NCBI GenBank assembly: GCA_050742535.1
Contig: JBOGIQ010000291.1
Location: 1-7,864 of the forward strand
Source of the DNA: Gp6-AA40 sp050742535
Lineage (GTDB): Bacteria; Acidobacteriota; Vicinamibacteria; Vicinamibacterales; UBA2999
Direction: 5' to 3'
Length of the DNA stretch: 7,864 nt
Of this stretch, positions 5,953 through 7,864 are shown piece by piece; the first letter of the stretch is position 1, and each line of letters begins with the position of its first letter. The translations under genes were made by a program, and so were the position numbers. The notes under the pieces were generated by a model. That model saw only the letters and a program-made list of their open reading frames with translations. It had not been told where the DNA came from and did not search any database.

Positions 5953-6804
5953 ATGTACAGCACGATTGTTTCTACAGATCTGCTCGCCGCGCATCTCGAC
6001 GACTGGACAATCGTGGACTGCCGCTTCGATCTGCAGAACGAATACTGGGGACTGGACGAATACCGGCTGGCGCACATTCCCGGGGCCGTGTACGCGAGCC
6101 TGAATGCCGACCTGTCCGGCACCCCGAGCGGCACCAACGGCCGCCACCCGTTGCCGTCACTCGATGCGCTCGCGGCCGTGTTCGGACGGCTTGGCATCGA
6201 TCGCTCCTCGCAGGTGATCGCCTACGACCAGGATGCGGGATCGTACGCCAGCCGCCTGTGGTGGATGCTGCGCTATCTCGGACATGACGCCTGTGCCGTG
6301 CTCGATGGCGGGTGGGCGAAATGGCGGCGCGAAGACCGGCCGTCACGGAGCGGCGACGAGGTGCGCCGGCCCGCGACGTTTTCGCCGGCGCCGAGGGAAC
6401 GGAGTCGCGTGGAAATCGGCGAAGTCGTCTCGCGCTCCGCGGATGGCGGGGCGCTGCTGATCGACGCACGCGCCCCCGAGCGATTCGAGGGGCGCTCGGA
6501 AACGATCGATCGCGTCGCCGGGCACATCCCGGGTGCGGCCAATCATTTCTTCAAGCAGAACCTGGCCGCCGACGGCACGATGCTGCCGCCGGAGACGCTG
6601 CGCGCGAATTTCGAGCGGCTTCTCTCGGGGCGCGCGCCCGGTGACGCGGTGATGTACTGCGGTTCGGGTGTGACCGCCTGCCACAACCTGCTGGCCCTGG
6701 AACACGCCGGACTGCCGGGCACGCGCCTGTATGTCGGCTCCTGGTCCGAGTGGTCGAGCGACCCTTCGCGCCCCATCGAAACGGGCCCCTCCCGGCGGAA
6801 ATGA
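5953..6804 (+). CDS. sseA: Two-domain sulfurtransferase, 3-mercaptopyruvate type (SseA-like)
   Basis: The protein has 283 residues and two rhodanese domains. It should transfer sulfane sulfur from 3-mercaptopyruvate (or thiosulfate) to acceptors such as cyanide or thiols in the cytoplasm. The inactive N-terminal domain (about 1-125) has VDCRFDL, the block HIPGAVYASLNADLSG (41-56) and VLDGGWAKW (116-124). The catalytic domain (about 152-275) has LLIDARAPERFEG, GHIPGAANHFF (190-200) and the active loop CGSGVTA with Cys236. It ends with the family signature YVGSWSEWSSDP. The CGSGVT loop is characteristic of mercaptopyruvate sulfurtransferases, whereas classical rhodaneses usually have CRKGVT. 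The open frame extends upstream to 5773 inside htpX, but residues before the ATG at 5953 come from htpX out of frame and from the REP-like element. The stop overlaps the MATE start by 4 bp. There is no signal peptide. Confidence 0.93.
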   Translation: MYSTIVSTDLLAAHLDDWTIVDCRFDLQNEYWGLDEYRLAHIPGAVYASLNADLSGTPSGTNGRHPLPSLDALAAVFGRLGIDRSSQVIAYDQDAGSYASRLWWMLRYLGHDACAVLDGGWAKWRREDRPSRSGDEVRRPATFSPAPRERSRVEIGEVVSRSADGGALLIDARAPERFEGRSETIDRVAGHIPGAANHFFKQNLAADGTMLPPETLRANFERLLSGRAPGDAVMYCGSGVTACHNLLALEHAGLPGTRLYVGSWSEWSSDPSRPIETGPSRRK

Positions 6805-7864
6805 CAACATCCGAGCTCCTTCCGCCTGAAGGCGGAAGCCACGCCGCCCCGCGCCACGCCATCTGGTCGACGCTGCGGGAAGCGGTCCGCGGCTCTCATC
6901 AGGACTACACCGAAGCGCCGATCGGCCGCGCCGTCGTGCTGCTCGCGGTGCCGATGGTCCTCGAGATGATGATGGAGTCGATCTTCCTGGTGGTCGACGT
7001 GTTCTTCGTCGGCAAGCTGGGCGCCGACGCCATTACCACCGTCGGCGTCACCGAGTCGATGATGACGATCCTCTACGCGGCCGCCATCGGCCTGTCGATC
7101 GGCGCGACCGCGACGGTGGCGCGGCGCATCGGCGAAAAGGATCCGGAATCCGCCGCGCATGCCGGCGCGCAGGCGATCCTGCTCGGCGTCGGCTTCGGCG
7201 CGATCGTCGGCATCATCGGCGCGGTCTTCGCCCCGCAGCTTCTGGCGGCGATGGGCGCCAGCGACGAGGTCATTCGCACCGGCAGTACCTTCGCGCGCGT
7301 GATGCTCGGCGCGAGCGTCAACGTCGTCCTCCTCTTTCTGATCAACGCCGTCTTTCGCGGCGCCGGCGACGCCGCCATCGCGATGCGCGTGCTCTGGTTC
7401 GCGAACGCGATCAACATCGTGCTCGGGCCGCTCCTGATCTTCGGCATCGGCCCGTTTCCGGAGCTCGGCGTGACCGGCGCGGCAATCGGAACGAGCATCG
7501 GGCGCGGCTGCGGCGTGCTGATGCAGCTCTATCACCTGACGCGGCCGGGTGGCCGCATCCGCATCCGCCGTCATCACCTGTGGCTCGATCCGCCCGTCAT
7601 GCGCGGCATCCTGCGGATTTCCGGTACAGCGGTGTTTCAGAATTTCATCGGCACCGCCTCGTGGGTCGGACTGGTCCGCATCCTGACCGGGTTTGGCAGC
7701 GCTGCGGTGGCCGGCAACACGATCGGGATCCGGATCATCGTGTTCGCCATCCTGCCGGCGTTTGGCGTCGCCAATGCGGGGGCAACACTGGTCGGCCAGA
7801 ACCTCGGCGCCGGGAAACCGGAGCGCGCGGAGGCAGCCGCGTGGAAGGCGGGACTCTACAACAC
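6801..7864 (+). CDS. MATE-family multidrug/Na+ antiporter (3' truncated by window end)
   Basis: The frame beginning with ATG at 6801 is open to the window end (354 codons, no stop). It covers the N-terminal lobe and the start of the C-terminal lobe of a MATE exporter, which expels drugs or metabolites using Na+ or H+ gradients. Hydrophobic segments lie at about 43-68, 80-105, 124-148, 165-187, 193-216, 222-246, 275-297 and 303-330. Family-like blocks include PMVLEMMMESIF, VDVFFVGKLGADA, FRGAGDA (185-191), ELGVTGAAIGTSIGR (221-235) and VGQNLGAGKPERAE (331-344). The ATG overlaps the sulfurtransferase stop (ATGA), pointing to coupled translation. Residues 5-16 (LLPPEGGSH and neighbours) are encoded by the REP-like element. 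Family-like sequence seems to begin near residue 22 (WSTLREAVRGSHQDYTEAPIG). No other good start lies before the first helix. Substrate is unknown. Confidence 0.92.
   Translation, partial: MTTSELLPPEGGSHAAPRHAIWSTLREAVRGSHQDYTEAPIGRAVVLLAVPMVLEMMMESIFLVVDVFFVGKLGADAITTVGVTESMMTILYAAAIGLSIGATATVARRIGEKDPESAAHAGAQAILLGVGFGAIVGIIGAVFAPQLLAAMGASDEVIRTGSTFARVMLGASVNVVLLFLINAVFRGAGDAAIAMRVLWFANAINIVLGPLLIFGIGPFPELGVTGAAIGTSIGRGCGVLMQLYHLTRPGGRIRIRRHHLWLDPPVMRGILRISGTAVFQNFIGTASWVGLVRILTGFGSAAVAGNTIGIRIIVFAILPAFGVANAGATLVGQNLGAGKPERAEAAAWKAGLYN
6820..6842 (-). repeat. REP-like element, copy 2 (inside the 5' end of the MATE gene)
   Basis: Read on the minus strand: GTGG (6842-6839), one base, then a perfect 7-bp stem TTCCGCC/GGCGGAA around a TTCA loop. 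Aligned to copy 1 it has the same GTGG, the same two-base spacing to TCCG and the same loop. One stem pair is changed from G-C to C-G. It lies in frame within the MATE coding sequence and is read on the plus strand as PPEGGSH. Confidence 0.65.

Noticed and set aside
6543..7577. Minus-strand open frame (344 codons) opposite the MATE gene
   Set aside because: It is composed of histidine/arginine/aspartate-rich sequence with no motif, and the plus strand encodes a recognisable transporter over the same stretch.

Overview
The window is a high-GC bacterial chromosome segment, densely packed with genes and with no gap longer than about 130 bp. It holds seven recognisable genes plus the last 25 codons of an eighth. 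Protein style and the types of short intergenic repeats suggest an Acidobacteriota (Vicinamibacteria-like) soil or sediment bacterium. That placement is inferred from memory of similar sequences, not from a search.

Layout. Positions 1-80 are the acidic C-terminal tail of an upstream gene. Positions 90-2179 look like one co-directional unit. It holds a small membrane histidine kinase with no extracytoplasmic sensor domain, an OmpR/PhoB-type response regulator overlapping it by 4 bp, and after 9 bp a small membrane-anchored or exported protein, possibly OB-fold. The unit ends in an AT-rich near-perfect palindrome (2177-2235) that contains the last stop codon. Next comes a stand-alone TIGR00300/LOR-SDH family protein (2250-3464), probably an alternative ornithine cyclodeaminase making proline. 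It converges on a MocR-type GntR/aminotransferase regulator (3488-4846, minus strand). A 9-bp sequence repeated three times bridges their two stop codons. The regulator is divergent from htpX (4974-5870), a membrane zinc protease. The 127-bp spacer carries a plausible leaderless promoter for the regulator, with a 29-bp dyad between its -35 and -10. After htpX come a hairpin, a REP-like element, a two-domain 3-mercaptopyruvate-type sulfurtransferase (5953-6804) and, overlapping it by 4 bp, a MATE-family transporter that runs off the window end (6801-7864).

How the parts relate. The kinase/regulator pair is a complete signalling module, and the small exported protein could be an accessory of it. 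The MocR protein may control itself through the dyad. Whether it also controls htpX or the convergent amino-acid enzyme is open. The sulfurtransferase and the MATE transporter are probably translationally coupled.

The most notable signals are the short repeats. Two REP-like elements flank the sulfurtransferase gene in the same orientation. Each has GTGG, two bases and then a TTCA-loop hairpin, and they differ by a compensatory base-pair change in the stem. The second lies inside the start of the MATE gene and is translated. A different AT-rich palindrome follows the small exported protein. No CRISPR array, tRNA, rRNA, insertion sequence or phage gene is visible, and I see no clearly novel multi-gene system.
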